This document shows positions 1 through 10,900 of a stretch of 14,392 bases of DNA, one piece after another. A program made the translations under genes and the position numbers. Position 1 is the first letter of the stretch. The number at the start of each line of letters is the position of its first letter. The DNA comes from Acanthaster planci (taxonomy: Eukaryota; Echinodermata; Asteroidea; Valvatida; Acanthasteridae). Location: the NCBI RefSeq assembly GCF_001949145.1, contig NW_019091414.1, forward strand, positions 1,223,791 through 1,238,182, written 5' to 3'. Below the pieces are notes generated by a model. The model was given only the letters and a program-made list of their open reading frames with translations, had not been told where the DNA came from and made no database searches.

Positions 1-588
1 AGTCAAAAAGATCAGAACCTTTTTTCCCGAGAAATGTAATGCTTTTGTAAAAATTGAATTTTTTTAATCTAATGTTTTTAAAACAGACCGTACTTTGAAT
101 CTTTGAATTCATTTTCCAAAACGGAATGAAATCTTTTGTAATATATCTTTTGGGGATGAAATTTGACAGACCTAACGTTTTTAAGATTCGAGTGAATTTT
201 TTCAGACCTAACGTGTTTTGAGATTCGAATGAAATTTGACAGACATAACGTTTCGAATGCATTTTCCCCTGAAAGGTCTGAAAAAATTTACTCGAATCTT
301 AAAAACATATTAGGTCCAAAATTTTTTATTCGCATCTTAAAAACATGCCAGGTCTACAATATTTTATTCCAATCTTAAAAACATGTTGGATCAAAAAAGA
401 TTCATTCGAATCTTAAAAACGTTAGGTCAGTGAAATTCCATCCAAAAAGATATATTAGGTACGAAAGATTTCATTCGGTTTTGGGAAATGAATTCAAAGA
501 ATCAGTGTACTATCTTTTTAAAAAACATTACATTAAAAAAAAAATCGATTTTTTTTTTCTCGGAAAGCATGTTCCGATCTTTTTGACT
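1..588. mobile_element. Foldback-type palindromic element with tandem subrepeats in its arms
   Basis: The first 18 bases are the near-exact reverse complement of positions 571-588 (one mismatch). The complementarity continues inward through T-rich blocks to a centre near 265-290. Inside each arm a unit of about 30-37 bp recurs, built on CCTAACGTTTTTAAGATTCG in the left arm and its complement (CGAATCTTAAAAACGTTAGG) in the right arm. There are about three copies on the left and four on the right. Long inverted repeats made of short tandem units are the hallmark of foldback elements, so that class is inferred. No transposase is visible. The element may begin upstream of position 1, so its left edge and any target duplication cannot be checked. 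A 187-codon open frame starting at 430 crosses its right arm and is an artefact. Confidence 0.75.
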
Positions 589-1077
589 GAATTCTGTTTC
601 ATACAAGTTAAGCTGCGCTACAGGCCTACACTGGTTCGCGCTCCCCCATACGAAAAGAGCAGCGGAGGAAAGAAGGGACCCGTGCACTGGGCCCCGCCCT
701 CGTTGTTCATCGAAAACATCTCACCAAAATGGAGCATTTCTTCGAGTAAAGTCACTAAAGATGATTTGTTCTCTCAATCTGTATGTATATTTTCCGTTAT
801 CTCGAGATCATTATCGTTGTCTGAGCCCACTTGCTGTATGGACAGTCTATGGAGGAAGGACAATGTGTTTTCCTGCCTCCATGGACAGTCTGACCATGCA
901 TGGAGGTACAAATGGCCAACGAGGCATCGCCGCCCGACTCTACAGTGGTTGGTTTTCATAGGCACGCTCAGACCATGCCATGGCAGACACTAGAACCGAT
1001 TACGGGTCTAGCTCAGACCATGCTCACACGTAACCTGTATTGCTATTAGGCCCGACGTTTACTCTATCGTCGACATA
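589..1077. other. Spacer between two inverted-repeat elements, with a small hairpin
   Basis: No gene is recognised here. A hairpin at 850-881 has arms reading TGGAGGAAGGA and its near complement, and it is bracketed by two copies of ATGGACAGTCT (838-848 and 881-891). The stretch is more GC-rich than the palindrome to its left. Open frames here lack splice context and any recognisable protein family. Confidence 0.4.
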
Positions 1078-1168
1078 CTGGGTGTGGGCCCTTATGGAAC
1101 GCCAAATGTACCAAAATATGATGCCACTTTGTAAAAGTAGTTTGATTGCGTCCTCAATCTATTAGTAT

Positions 1169-1703
1169 CATGTGATGTTGTCAAACCATTGTTGTGAAGT
1201 TGTCAATCCATTATGTGGTGTTGTCAATCCGTTATGTAATCTTGTCAACCATTATGTAATGTTATCAATCCATTATGTGAAGTTTTCAATCCATTATGTG
1301 AAGTTCTCAATCCATTATGTGTTGTCAATCCATTATGTGATGTTGTCAATCCATTATGTGAAGTTGGCAATCCACTGTGTAATGTTGTCAATCCATTATG
1401 TGATGTTGTGAATCCATTATGTGATGTTGTGAATCCATTATGTGATGTTGTGAATCCATTATGTGATGTTGTCAATCCATTATGTAATGTTGTGAATCCA
1501 TTATGTGATGTGATGTTGTCAATCCATTATGTAATGTTGTCAATCCATGATGTGAAGTTCTCAATCCATTATGTAATGTTGTGAATCCATTATGTGATGT
1601 TGTGAACCATTATGGGATGTTGTCAATCCATTATGTAATGTTGTCAATCCATGATGTGATGTTGTCAGTCCATTATTTAATGTTGTCAATCCATTATGTG
1701 GCC
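1169..1703 (+). repeat. 21-bp minisatellite, left array, about 25 copies
   Basis: The unit is close to GTTGTCAATCCATTATGTGAT. Variation is concentrated at the GTGATG/GTGAAG/GTAATG position and at GTC versus GTG. A few copies have small deletions (near 1321) or a short duplication (GTGATGTGATG near 1506). Because 21 is a multiple of three, the array stays open in frames on both strands. The resulting repetitive open frames (1172-1411 plus strand, 1245-1475 minus strand) are not genes. Confidence 0.95.
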
Positions 1704-3134
1704 ATGTAAAACACTGGCAGGACGAGCTTTAGCTTCACAAAAACTGAACTAATGATAGGATCACTACCAATGAGACCATCTTATGATGATGCAATCATAA
1801 GGAAAAAGCTCACATGTACACAATCAGAGCTGTGCAGAAGCATGGTGCGTGGTAGTCATGTTTATCATTTATTTCTTCTGCTTTACCATTACAGTAATAT
1901 CCACAAGTAAGACATTCAGCGTCAAAACAGACCCTCCTTCAGTTAAAAACAAAAAATGAGACTGTGAAAATGAATATCTTGGTCCACAAACATGGCACAG
2001 GAACATAAGAGATGGCTCGCTGGGCAGGCAACGTCAAACGTCAGATGCAAGTTTTGAAACTCCGGCTCTCTGCACTGGGAAACCTATTGGGCCTGCGGGC
2101 AAGTTATGTGTTCAACGGTGTTGGCAAGTGTGGCCATGCAGAAGATTGTCACACAACACTGAAAACTATGAAAACTTGACACAGCCTACACTTTAATTCC
2201 AGGAAGCTCAATATGCACATACATGTACATGGGTATCACCCCCAGTGAATTCTCTCTCCATGCTGGTTGCAAAAACCTAGAGTACATCAGTGAGCAGAGC
2301 CCTCGTTCATGAAGCTGCAGGTGCTTTACTGCTTTTGAAAGTATAAAAGTAGCCTTGTTGACGCTGATGACAAATCTTATTTACAACAGCAACTTTTTAG
2401 GAATAATCCTGAAACCTTTTAAAAATAAAGTCAATTGATTATTCTTTAAACTTTGCTCGCACAGACAGTTTTCCTTGCTATTTTCTTTTAAAGAGAAAAT
2501 GCCCCTTTGAAACAAGTCTTGAAAAGCAGTCCATTCAATTTAACACCGTAATGTAGAGGCGACATGAATACTTGTAACGACCCTCAATCAACCTGATGGT
2601 TTCTTGTCCTTGATTTTGGTTGTTCCTTAAACATTATTTTGTAAACCTGAGGTCATCACTGAAACATGTTGACTGTTAAATAACTGGCTAAAAACACTAA
2701 CTTCTCTTGGAGTAAATACATACGCAACGGTTAATATGAGAAAAATGTATGATTTATTGAGAGGATTTGGTTGAAATAAATGAAATTAAAATTGAAAATC
2801 AGTATTTTAAAATTTGACTGCAGTCCCCGAAATATTGGAACTATTGAGCACCCCGTCTCTGCAACCCCTCTCTGATATTATCTCCTCAACACGGCTATAG
2901 ATGCAGGACAATCATAGATTTTGCTTGTATAAAATATTTATACTTTGAAATTCGTCTAACATCAAGGTGCAAAATGTTTACTGACGTTTTCCATTAAAAT
3001 TCTGACAACAGATGTGCCACTCCAAAATCTTTAACTTGGGCTCCATGCTGCTTGTGTGCTGCATGTCTACGTTTTGACTTTGCCCACAGAACCAGAAAAC
3101 TACCACAACCCATACACAGGGATAGCTCCACATG
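1704..3134. other. Interior between the two minisatellite arms, no gene seen
   Basis: This stretch of 1.4 kb has no open frame of notable length on either strand, and no transposase or reverse transcriptase motif was recognised. It is AT-rich with scattered short homopolymers. If the flanking inverted repeat is a transposon, this would be the non-coding core of a non-autonomous copy. Confidence 0.4.
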
Positions 3135-3356
3135 TGAAATGATGTCATAATGCTTTGACTACACCATGTAATTCACTGACATTTATGGATTCACTTCTTC
3201 ACATAATGGATTCACTACTTCACATAATTCAACACAGGCTATTTACAGGGAAAGCTCCGCGTGGGGGCATTGAGAACTTCACATAACTTTTGAGAACTTT
3301 ACATAATGGATTGTCAACTTCACATAATGGTTTGACAATATCACATAATAGATTGA
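3135..3356 (-). repeat. 21-bp minisatellite, right array, inverted relative to the left one
   Basis: Read on the minus strand, copies such as TATGTGAAGTTGACAATCCAT match the left array unit. About seven clear copies lie at 3185-3232 and 3278-3356, and two more decayed ones at about 3135-3184. The array is interrupted near 3233-3277 by a segment containing ACAGGGAAAGCTCCGCGTG, which resembles ACAGGGATAGCTCCACATG at about 3117-3136. The right arm therefore looks internally duplicated. Confidence 0.8.
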
Positions 3357-3430
3357 GGACATGATCAAACTACTTTCACAGAGTAACATCATATTTTGGT
3401 ACATTTTGCATTCCATAGGCCCTGTCCCGA

Positions 3431-4883
3431 TTGATACTATCCCGTATCCATGGTATCCGCTAGATTTTATGAGCTGAAATTGCACCAGTAGGCCTATGTT
3501 CACTACTTACGCTGCTAACTATCCCCAAGTTGTTACAAGTATTTGCGAAAAACTCTTTGGAGGAAAATATGTTGCCTTCAGTTGGTACGTGTTTTCCCCA
3601 CTCCGGTGTGTCTGGACAAATTTTCGCCCAACTTGCACCATGCTTTATCTATGCTTGCACAAAACTCACTGCTTTTGCTTGTGATTATAAGGCCAAACAA
3701 CAAATTAGTTATATTTCCCATTACACTGAAAAATTTAAATTAGGGTGCGGGTTGGGTAAATTTTTTTTTACTCTAAATTGTTATAGCTCAAAAACCGGGG
3801 TTGGATGATGATCTTGTTTTTTTTGGGGGGGGCGTATATTTGTAACAGGTACTAGTGTCAGATTAATACTGTACATGTGCACATATGTATCACTATTACA
3901 TATCAGCACTGTAATTGAGTAGTAAAGCAGCTGGTTGTTGAAATACAAACACACAAGAGCCGTGTATCTCATGCGAAAATATAAAACGATACAATATACA
4001 GGATGATGTACACAAAATTAGACTTGGGGCAAGGCACCGTCAGATTTTTTATTTTATTGATTTGTTAAATAAAAAGATATAGGGTCCTAGGTTCTGCGTG
4101 ATTTTTTAGGTTGGGTCTGGTAACTGGAAACACGGGTATTTTTTTTGTTTGGCCAAAATGAATTTACATTACATTACATTGTCTTTTAATTACATGTATA
4201 TCATTGGATCAGTGTTATTTTCCGAAATAACGTTCTCTTTCCTACCCACCTCCCATTTTTACTGGGGGAAATGTATTTTTCCTCTGGCCCTAGGAAGTTT
4301 GCGTTTTGCCAACTCCTTCAAAACGGAAGTGACCCTGCAGGGTATACAGCATAATTTCCTTTTGGATTCAACGTTGGTCTTGTTCATGTTGCGAGGACAT
4401 TTAGACAGTTGCTAATCGTTTGTGTAATACCGGTAGTTATTTCCAAAAGCTAATATTTGTGTTAAGTTATCTGGTGTGAGTTTGAAGTCTACCTACATGT
4501 AAAGGTAGCTCATTGAGTACACCCCTCCCAATACCACATGCCATTAAAACATGAGTTCTTGTAGAAGTGAGAATTTGCACTTGTGAACAAAACTACAAAG
4601 ACCAGTACCTGTATGTGGACCTTATAATTACGTAGATTTGATATCGTATTTACATGTATCGTTGGTACATGTATGATTTTCAACTGGTCAGAATGAGAAA
4701 TCTTTGGTTTTTCAGTACGTTTATAGAAATTTAAAGTAAGAGAGAAAGAGAACACAGGATGGAAGGGGGCGTTGTGAAATTCACGTACCAGTATTTAGTT
4801 AAAATGATAATTCTTGACCAGTGAGTCTGAAGCCAGCCTTAATTTGGTTCTACTTGATTGGCCTTCAGTGATCAACTCACAAT
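3431..4883. other. Upstream region of the SRCR gene, no gene seen
   Basis: No convincing coding exon was found in this 1.45 kb. It contains a run of T followed by G near 3816-3834, several TACATGTA words (around 4190, 4652 and 4667) and a short ACATT iteration near 4168-4181. The promoter and any 5' untranslated exon of the downstream gene should lie here. No TATA box or initiator could be assigned with confidence. An ATTGG (inverted CCAAT) at 4857-4861 is only about 25 bases before the start codon. Confidence 0.4.
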
Positions 4884-4974
4884 ATGGCGACAATGAGTGA
4901 GGAATGGTTGCGACTGTCTATCTGCATCTGTCTGAATGTATTCTGTGTGCTAGCCGTACCCACTGCCCCAGCAC
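4884..4974 (+). CDS. Exon 1: start codon and signal peptide
   Basis: This exon encodes MATMSEEWLRLSICICLNV and continues with FCVLAVPTAPA. A short polar start is followed by a hydrophobic core of about 15 residues (residues 10-25). A plausible signal peptidase site lies after VLA. The start has A at -3 and G at +4 (CAATATGG), a good initiation context; a second in-frame ATG follows at codon 4. The donor is GCAC/GTAAGC, phase 1. Joining to 6249 makes a proline codon and leads straight into the SRCR1 domain, which supports this start. Confidence 0.8.
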
Positions 4975-7900
4975 GTAAGCTCACATCATTATTAGACATC
5001 GTAAAATGGGCCATTGCTCTTACATTGTGTCCTGTGCACTTGTGAGATTACAACCAACCATGCACCCTAATTGATTTTCTTAAGGACCTGGGTCTTTCAA
5101 AGAAGTTACATGAGAACAAAGGTATGGAAAACAAGCACTGCAGCAGGGTTAGCTACCTGACCCCAAGATTTTTTTGTACGTTAAATCATGGAGGAATTCC
5201 TCCATGTTACAATATGTGGCAAGTTGATCATTTAACATTAGTGTGACAGAATGGGTGGCATGGTCGGTAATCGCAGGCAATCCAATATCCAACTTGAATG
5301 CAGGAACTTATCAATTAGAAAAATGCATGGACGGGGTAACGTGGCATCCACAGACACCGATACATGTATATGGATCGATATATGGATCAATCTATAAATT
5401 TGGGGTCCAATTCTTTTTGTGTCAGTTGTCATGATATTTGACATGATTTAAATGATAAGTGTGGAACATATTGTTTGATTTCCAAGAGTGAAGAAGTCAT
5501 GTAAATCTCCTGCCAAACACAATTAGCAAATTAGTTAGAAGTCAGTGATATGTTTTTTGTCAGTTACACTGATCAGGGGGAATTGGGCTGCAGAACTGTC
5601 ACACGTTCGGCCCCTGCATGTTGAAAAGGGGTACAGGAAAGGGGGAGGGGACTGTACAATATTTGATGGGGGCATGTGGGACAACCTCTATTTTAATGTA
5701 AAATCGTATCCAAAAGACGACTTGTGAGTATTCACTTCTGTATCATTTCAGTCTCAATGTAATTAGTAATCAAGTTTGTTCCATTTTTTAATGGCCAGAT
5801 ACCTGAGGTACCCGAAACATTGCATGCATGAAACATTTTAGCTTTTCTCTGATCAGATATATCAGATTAGGGGAGGGGAAATTTGTCAGATCTTTGATTT
5901 GTGAATCCTTGAAAATATTAAAGTAAATTTCAAGGGTGTGATTTTTCTTTTGAGGTTTCTTCAGTCATTTTGTAAATGAGCATCTGGTGAAGGAAACTTG
6001 AATGTGTTTTATCTCTGATTTCATGAGAAATTTTCATTCTGTACCTTTTTGTATCAATTATAGGAAAATATTTTGCAATTTACAAGACTTGGCTCCATTT
6101 TTATAAAATTCCCTTATAATTTTAAATTCCTGTAGTGGACATGGATTCCTAATGCTATACGCAAGTTTAATTATTGGCAGATTGGATTGTTTCTTTTTTT
6201 TAAAAACTACATGTATCATTTCTTCTCGCTGTTCGTGTGCTTCTGTAGCATTTTCCCTTCGACTGACCCGTGGGCGTTATGACAATAGTGGCCTCGTACA
6301 GATGTTTGATGATGGGGAATGGGGATTGCTGTGCATGGAGAGCAATGAGTGGAACCTGCAGGTCGCTTCAGTTATCTGCCGTCAATTAGGCTACCCATCA
6401 GCACTGACAGCTACAAACTTTGATGGCACATTACCTGAGAGATATGTAGCATTTTGGGTCTTTGACTTGTCTTGTACGGGCAGCGAGACAAGACTGATGG
6501 ATTGTTCACGGACGACAGGACAACGCTCTGAATGTGGTGACTACACTTACTTCCCAAGAGTAAAAGCAGCTGTACACTGTCAACTCAATCCAGGTGGGTA
6601 CATTCTGTGATGTATTCAGGTTGAAGTTCTCACTTTGTGTTAGGCTTTGTTTCCAACGTGATGTTGTGACCTTAGGCAAGTCGCCTCAATCCTTGCCTGC
6701 ATTCTCTGCATTGAGGTGTAACATGGGTACCTGTGAGGTCAGATAAGGTCACAGAGGTCACAGAGTCAAAGAGGCTCCAGCACCAGTTGAGACATAAACT
6801 CAGAAATTCCGTAATGGATGTTAACGCAGCAAATAAACAGAATTTAAATAAATTCTTCTAAGACAGCTCAGTCAAAAAACAAAAGGAATTTCAGTTTAAT
6901 AGTAAAAGAAATGTCATGTAACAAAAGGGACTCTAGGTATAGGGGAAGAATCATCTGGGATCCGTGACAGTGTTAATGGGGACACATTGTCTATTGTAGT
7001 GAAGGTAGTTGGAACAAAAGATCGTATAGCAAGATGGCGAACTTCACCGTGAATACACATAAAACATTGTAATTGCATGGGTGCCATTTGAGCAAGCGAT
7101 GCGCAGGCGCAATGCACATTAATGCGCAGGCGCTGCGGTTGGCACGTGCACCTGGTGAGCCCACGCCTAAGCATTACCGTAAACTGCACAGGCGTATCAC
7201 TTGCTCAAATGGCGCCTATGGTAATTACATCTTTTAGGCAGAGTTATCCATCTTGCGCCTTCGGCGCTATACGATCTTTGGTTGGAACACACATCTTGGC
7301 AATGTGTTTTACCATGACCTTGTTCACTGAGCAAGGACTGAGAAGGTTGTGATTGACTGCTCAAGACCTGCAGTACTTCTTGAATTATACCATGAATGTT
7401 ACAGCTCAAAAGACCATTAATTAAAGGAATATCTTGGATTTAACTACTGAATTCTCTTCTGTTTGTGTCTATCTTGCCTAGTGTAGTAAGTCGAGTCGAG
7501 TCAAACTAGCCATGAGGCAGGGCTTGTATGCATTTAGAAACGTGTAGTTGAAGTGAGAAAACTTAAGAAAGGAAATTTATTTGCATGCATCTTGGTTTGA
7601 TTCCCGGAATGATGACGAGTGAGTAATATTTGAGAACAATGATCCTATAAACATGCATAACGCTGAGAAACTTTTATTGCTAAATGACAGTGCAACTTGG
7701 GTATATGCATGTGGGCTAAGCAAGCCTAGGTCACAGGCTCGATGGGCAGAAACAATATTGTGTACATCCTGAAGGAAAAAGGAATAAGTGATGTGTAAGA
7801 ACTGGCAATTAAGACTAATACTGGGAATAACAATATTCTTAACATTAATACATTGATAACTCTGGAATGCTAGTTGACGAAAATTAATATACACGGATAA

Positions 7901-10900
7901 TTAAAGTTATTGATCAGAAAACGCTACAACAGTAAACAAAAACTTGAGCAGTGGGTCTTTAATCTGATTTAATGGAGCAACCAAAGAAGTATAAGCAAAT
8001 AATGCACCATTAAAGTCTTTGTGCAAAAAAGTGAACAAAAAGTCACATTTTGTCACAATACTGGCAAGTGAATAGAGTTTTAGTTTTCTAGAGTTCAGAC
8101 CATGGGAAATTGCAACAGCTGTGTACATGTATCTGTTGAGTTAGAAATACTTCTGTCAGTTACATTGAAAAAAGAATCAAACTCAGGCAAGACATTCCCA
8201 GGAATGTAACTCTTGTCATCGTTTACTTTGCCCTTTAAGCATTCTCTCTGCGGCTCACTGGTGGTTTCCATGATAACAGTGGTCTTGTAGAGGTTTACGA
8301 TGGCAACAAGTGGGGCATCCTTTGCCTGTCCCGGGACCAGTGGAATGAACGGGCAGGGTCTGTGGTTTGTCGGCAGCTAGGATTCCCCAAGGCACTGACA
8401 GTGACAAGTTTCCATGGCGACTATTCAAGGGCTTATGTAATAAGCAGGGAGTTGTTGTGTGAAGGAACGGAATCCAGGCTGATTGATTGTTCTTTTGAGT
8501 TGTCACAAACATATGGCTGTGACAGTGACCATGTGAAAGCTGCTGGACATGTGATCTGTGTGCCAAAGCAAGGTGAGTCTCAATGACGTCAGTGACATGG
8601 TCATTGTCATTGTAGGATTATGATTAACTATTTGCAGTACACCATCTTGATCTTTAAGCCGACATCTCGCTACTGTATAATAATACAAGGTTGTATGATC
8701 ATACAGTGCTTGAATGAGACCATATCATGAGATTGGTGGGTTACCAATCATGTCATTTACAACAATCTTTCAGGTAATGATCTTTCACATTCATACAGTT
8801 GAAAGTATAATCATTTTGTGAATGATTGAGTGTGCCAGGTGGTGTTACACTTACATTGTAATCCATGATGCCAATTTTTACCCATAGTTTTAACTGGGGA
8901 CGTTCAACAGCCATACCCTTTGAGGTTGCTGGAGGTCGTAGAGGACAACTCAACAAGTACAGGTGTTGTTCAGCTTCAACCCTTTCCTTATCTGTACATC
9001 GATCAGGATTGGTCCATCTGCAGTGATGAATCCTGGGATATCCAAGCAGCCAACGTAGTCTGTCAGGAGCTGGGCTTTCATTATGCCATTGAGACAAGTG
9101 GAACCGACTACATGGGCACCGGTGATGATTGGAGCGTCTTGGGATCAGTGGAGTGCATTGGCTTAGAGAAGCATCTTCTGGAGTGTAGTCATGTGATCAT
9201 CAAGAGAAGTCAGTGTAATGGTGGACTGGTTAGAGTCAAGTGTAGCATATCTCCCTCCCCTTACCCAGGTAATGTTGTTAGTTTTCAGCGGCCGTAAAAC
9301 GTCCAGTGTTTTGATGTGGGACATTCTGTTTTTGACACCAGAGGTGTCAGGGTCCTTAAATTTGTTGCACCTGTGGTTAAGTTTTGTACTTGTTGATGTG
9401 CTAGCTGGAAACATATCATAGCACTCAGAAACTATAGTTTGTGTAAAAAATGTTAATACTCAATCCATTTGAATCAGTAAATTTGACCTCTTTTATAAAT
9501 ATCTACATGAATAGGAATGACCTTTAACCCTGATGAATATGATAGAGTTTTCTAGATTGTTCCATGAAGGTGGTCTCCGTGAGGCTTGTGATCAATCTTC
9601 TATTTGGTGCGCTGTGATGGCAGGGATTCCGTCATGAAACACCTTTGATTACTTTTGGCTTACTGCCAGACACACACATGTAGTTTGTAGTGTCCTGTGC
9701 CACGTGGTACACAGGCATGCTCTACTCACACATACTGGTTCCCCTATCGTTGGACTACAGTACATGTGTTGTATCGACGTGGCTACGGTGGTAACTGATT
9801 TATTGGGAGTACCCACAAATGCCCCTCAATTTCACTGAATTATCCCCAACAAAATCCAGTTCAAGCATATCTTTTCATGTTCAAGTTGAAAACTAAATTG
9901 CTTCTCTGCTTTGAGAGATAATTACATTTTCATAAACCTGCTCAATTTGGATGCCATTCAAACAGGACAAGTTGTTCGCCTTGTTGGATCAGCTAAGCCT
10001 TATGAAGGTCTGGTTCAAACCTACTACAATGGTAACTGGTGGAACATCTGTATATCAAGGTCAGGTGTGTGGTACGGTTACCGGTTTATTAACAGAGCCT
10101 GTGAATCACTGGGTTATGAATATGGACAGCTACTACCCACCCTACGATTCTCCGAGGAGTACAGGTAAGTTGTAGCCACTGTAGTTTGGCATGTGCCTTG
10201 GGCATCGACTAATTGCATTCAAGTTTATTTTGAATACTTCTTCCTGCCTTCACACGTCAGATCCCTATCATCTGCTCAAGATGGTCTGCGCATGACTTGA
10301 CGCTCTTTACCCAGAGGTTGTTAGGCACCTCTGTAGGCATACGTACGAATGTGTACATGAACAAGAAAGGAAACTTGACGTTGCGATCTCATTGATTGGG
10401 GTGGGGGCAGTGCTTATGGAAACCTGGTATTTCCAGGACTAAATTTGGTAAGGATTTCATTTTCCTTCCACGATTCCACATGATTGGGTCCTTTTTGTTT
10501 CTAAGTAAAATCACAGAAGATTCTCTCAGCAGTGAAGTGCTGTGTGACGATTATCTATGCTACATTGAAGAAAAGTACATGCATACGTACTACACAACCT
10601 GTGGATATTACGACAAGGCTGCCATTTTTTGTCGGAACTACTCTTCAAGCGAAGATTTTGTCTCAGGTATATTGATATTAAGACCAAGGATGAAAAACAA
10701 AAAGTAAAATCACATCTCATATTTTACTCTGTGTTCCTTAACCCCTTGGCATTATCTGGAAATGTATCCGCAAGGATTGAGCATTTTTATTTTCTCATTG
10801 TGACACAAATAAAGCCAATCAGATATTTCAAAGTTATTTAAATGATTATGAGGTCTTTACTTTGACCACAGCTGTACAGAGTGAAATTGGTCCAACGCTA

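Larger units (their letters stand above)
1078..3430. mobile_element. Inverted-repeat element with minisatellite arms
   Basis: The segment at about 1083-1172 matches the reverse complement of about 3340-3425 closely. The shared core ATGTACCAAAATATGATG is followed by a related AAAGTAGTTTGAT block and then CCTCAATCTATTA. In both arms this outer segment is followed inward by a minisatellite with a unit of about 21 bp, about 25 copies on the left and fewer on the right in opposite orientation. The 1.4 kb between the arrays has no coding signal. Modular arms with an outer unique part and tandem repeats recall the sea urchin TU foldback elements described in the literature, but membership is only inferred. 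No target duplication was identified, and an ancient inverted duplication of a minisatellite locus would look similar. Confidence 0.6.
6594..8239 (+). other. Intron 2
   Basis: This 1,646-bp intron has donor GTGGGT and acceptor CCCTTTAAG. It holds a CORE-SINE-like fragment (6666-6742) and a palindromic MITE-like element (7013-7280), both listed separately. The remaining 0.95 kb (about 7290-8239) shows no coding exon or recognised repeat. Confidence 0.8.

Noticed and set aside
430-993. 187-codon open frame on the plus strand
   Set aside because: It starts within the right arm of the 1-588 palindrome and runs into unrelated spacer. The product is low-complexity at first, has no recognisable family, and has no splice context.
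1172-1475. Repetitive proteins on both strands (HYVMLSI-type and TTSHNGF-type repeats)
   Set aside because: They are translations of the 21-bp minisatellite, whose unit length is a multiple of three and so keeps frames open on both strands.
1169-1703. Possible CRISPR array
   Set aside because: Units are directly adjacent with no unique spacers, and the locus is animal DNA with spliced genes.
5243-5434. Open frame EWVAWSVIAGNPISNLNAGT... as an exon of the SRCR gene
   Set aside because: It has no SRCR features and no donor in a phase that fits exon 2. The end is built on a 12-bp tandem duplication (GSIYGSIY).
8255-8566. 103-codon minus-strand open frame opposite SRCR2
   Set aside because: It is the antisense shadow of the SRCR2 exon, whose six cysteines and splice phases support the plus strand.
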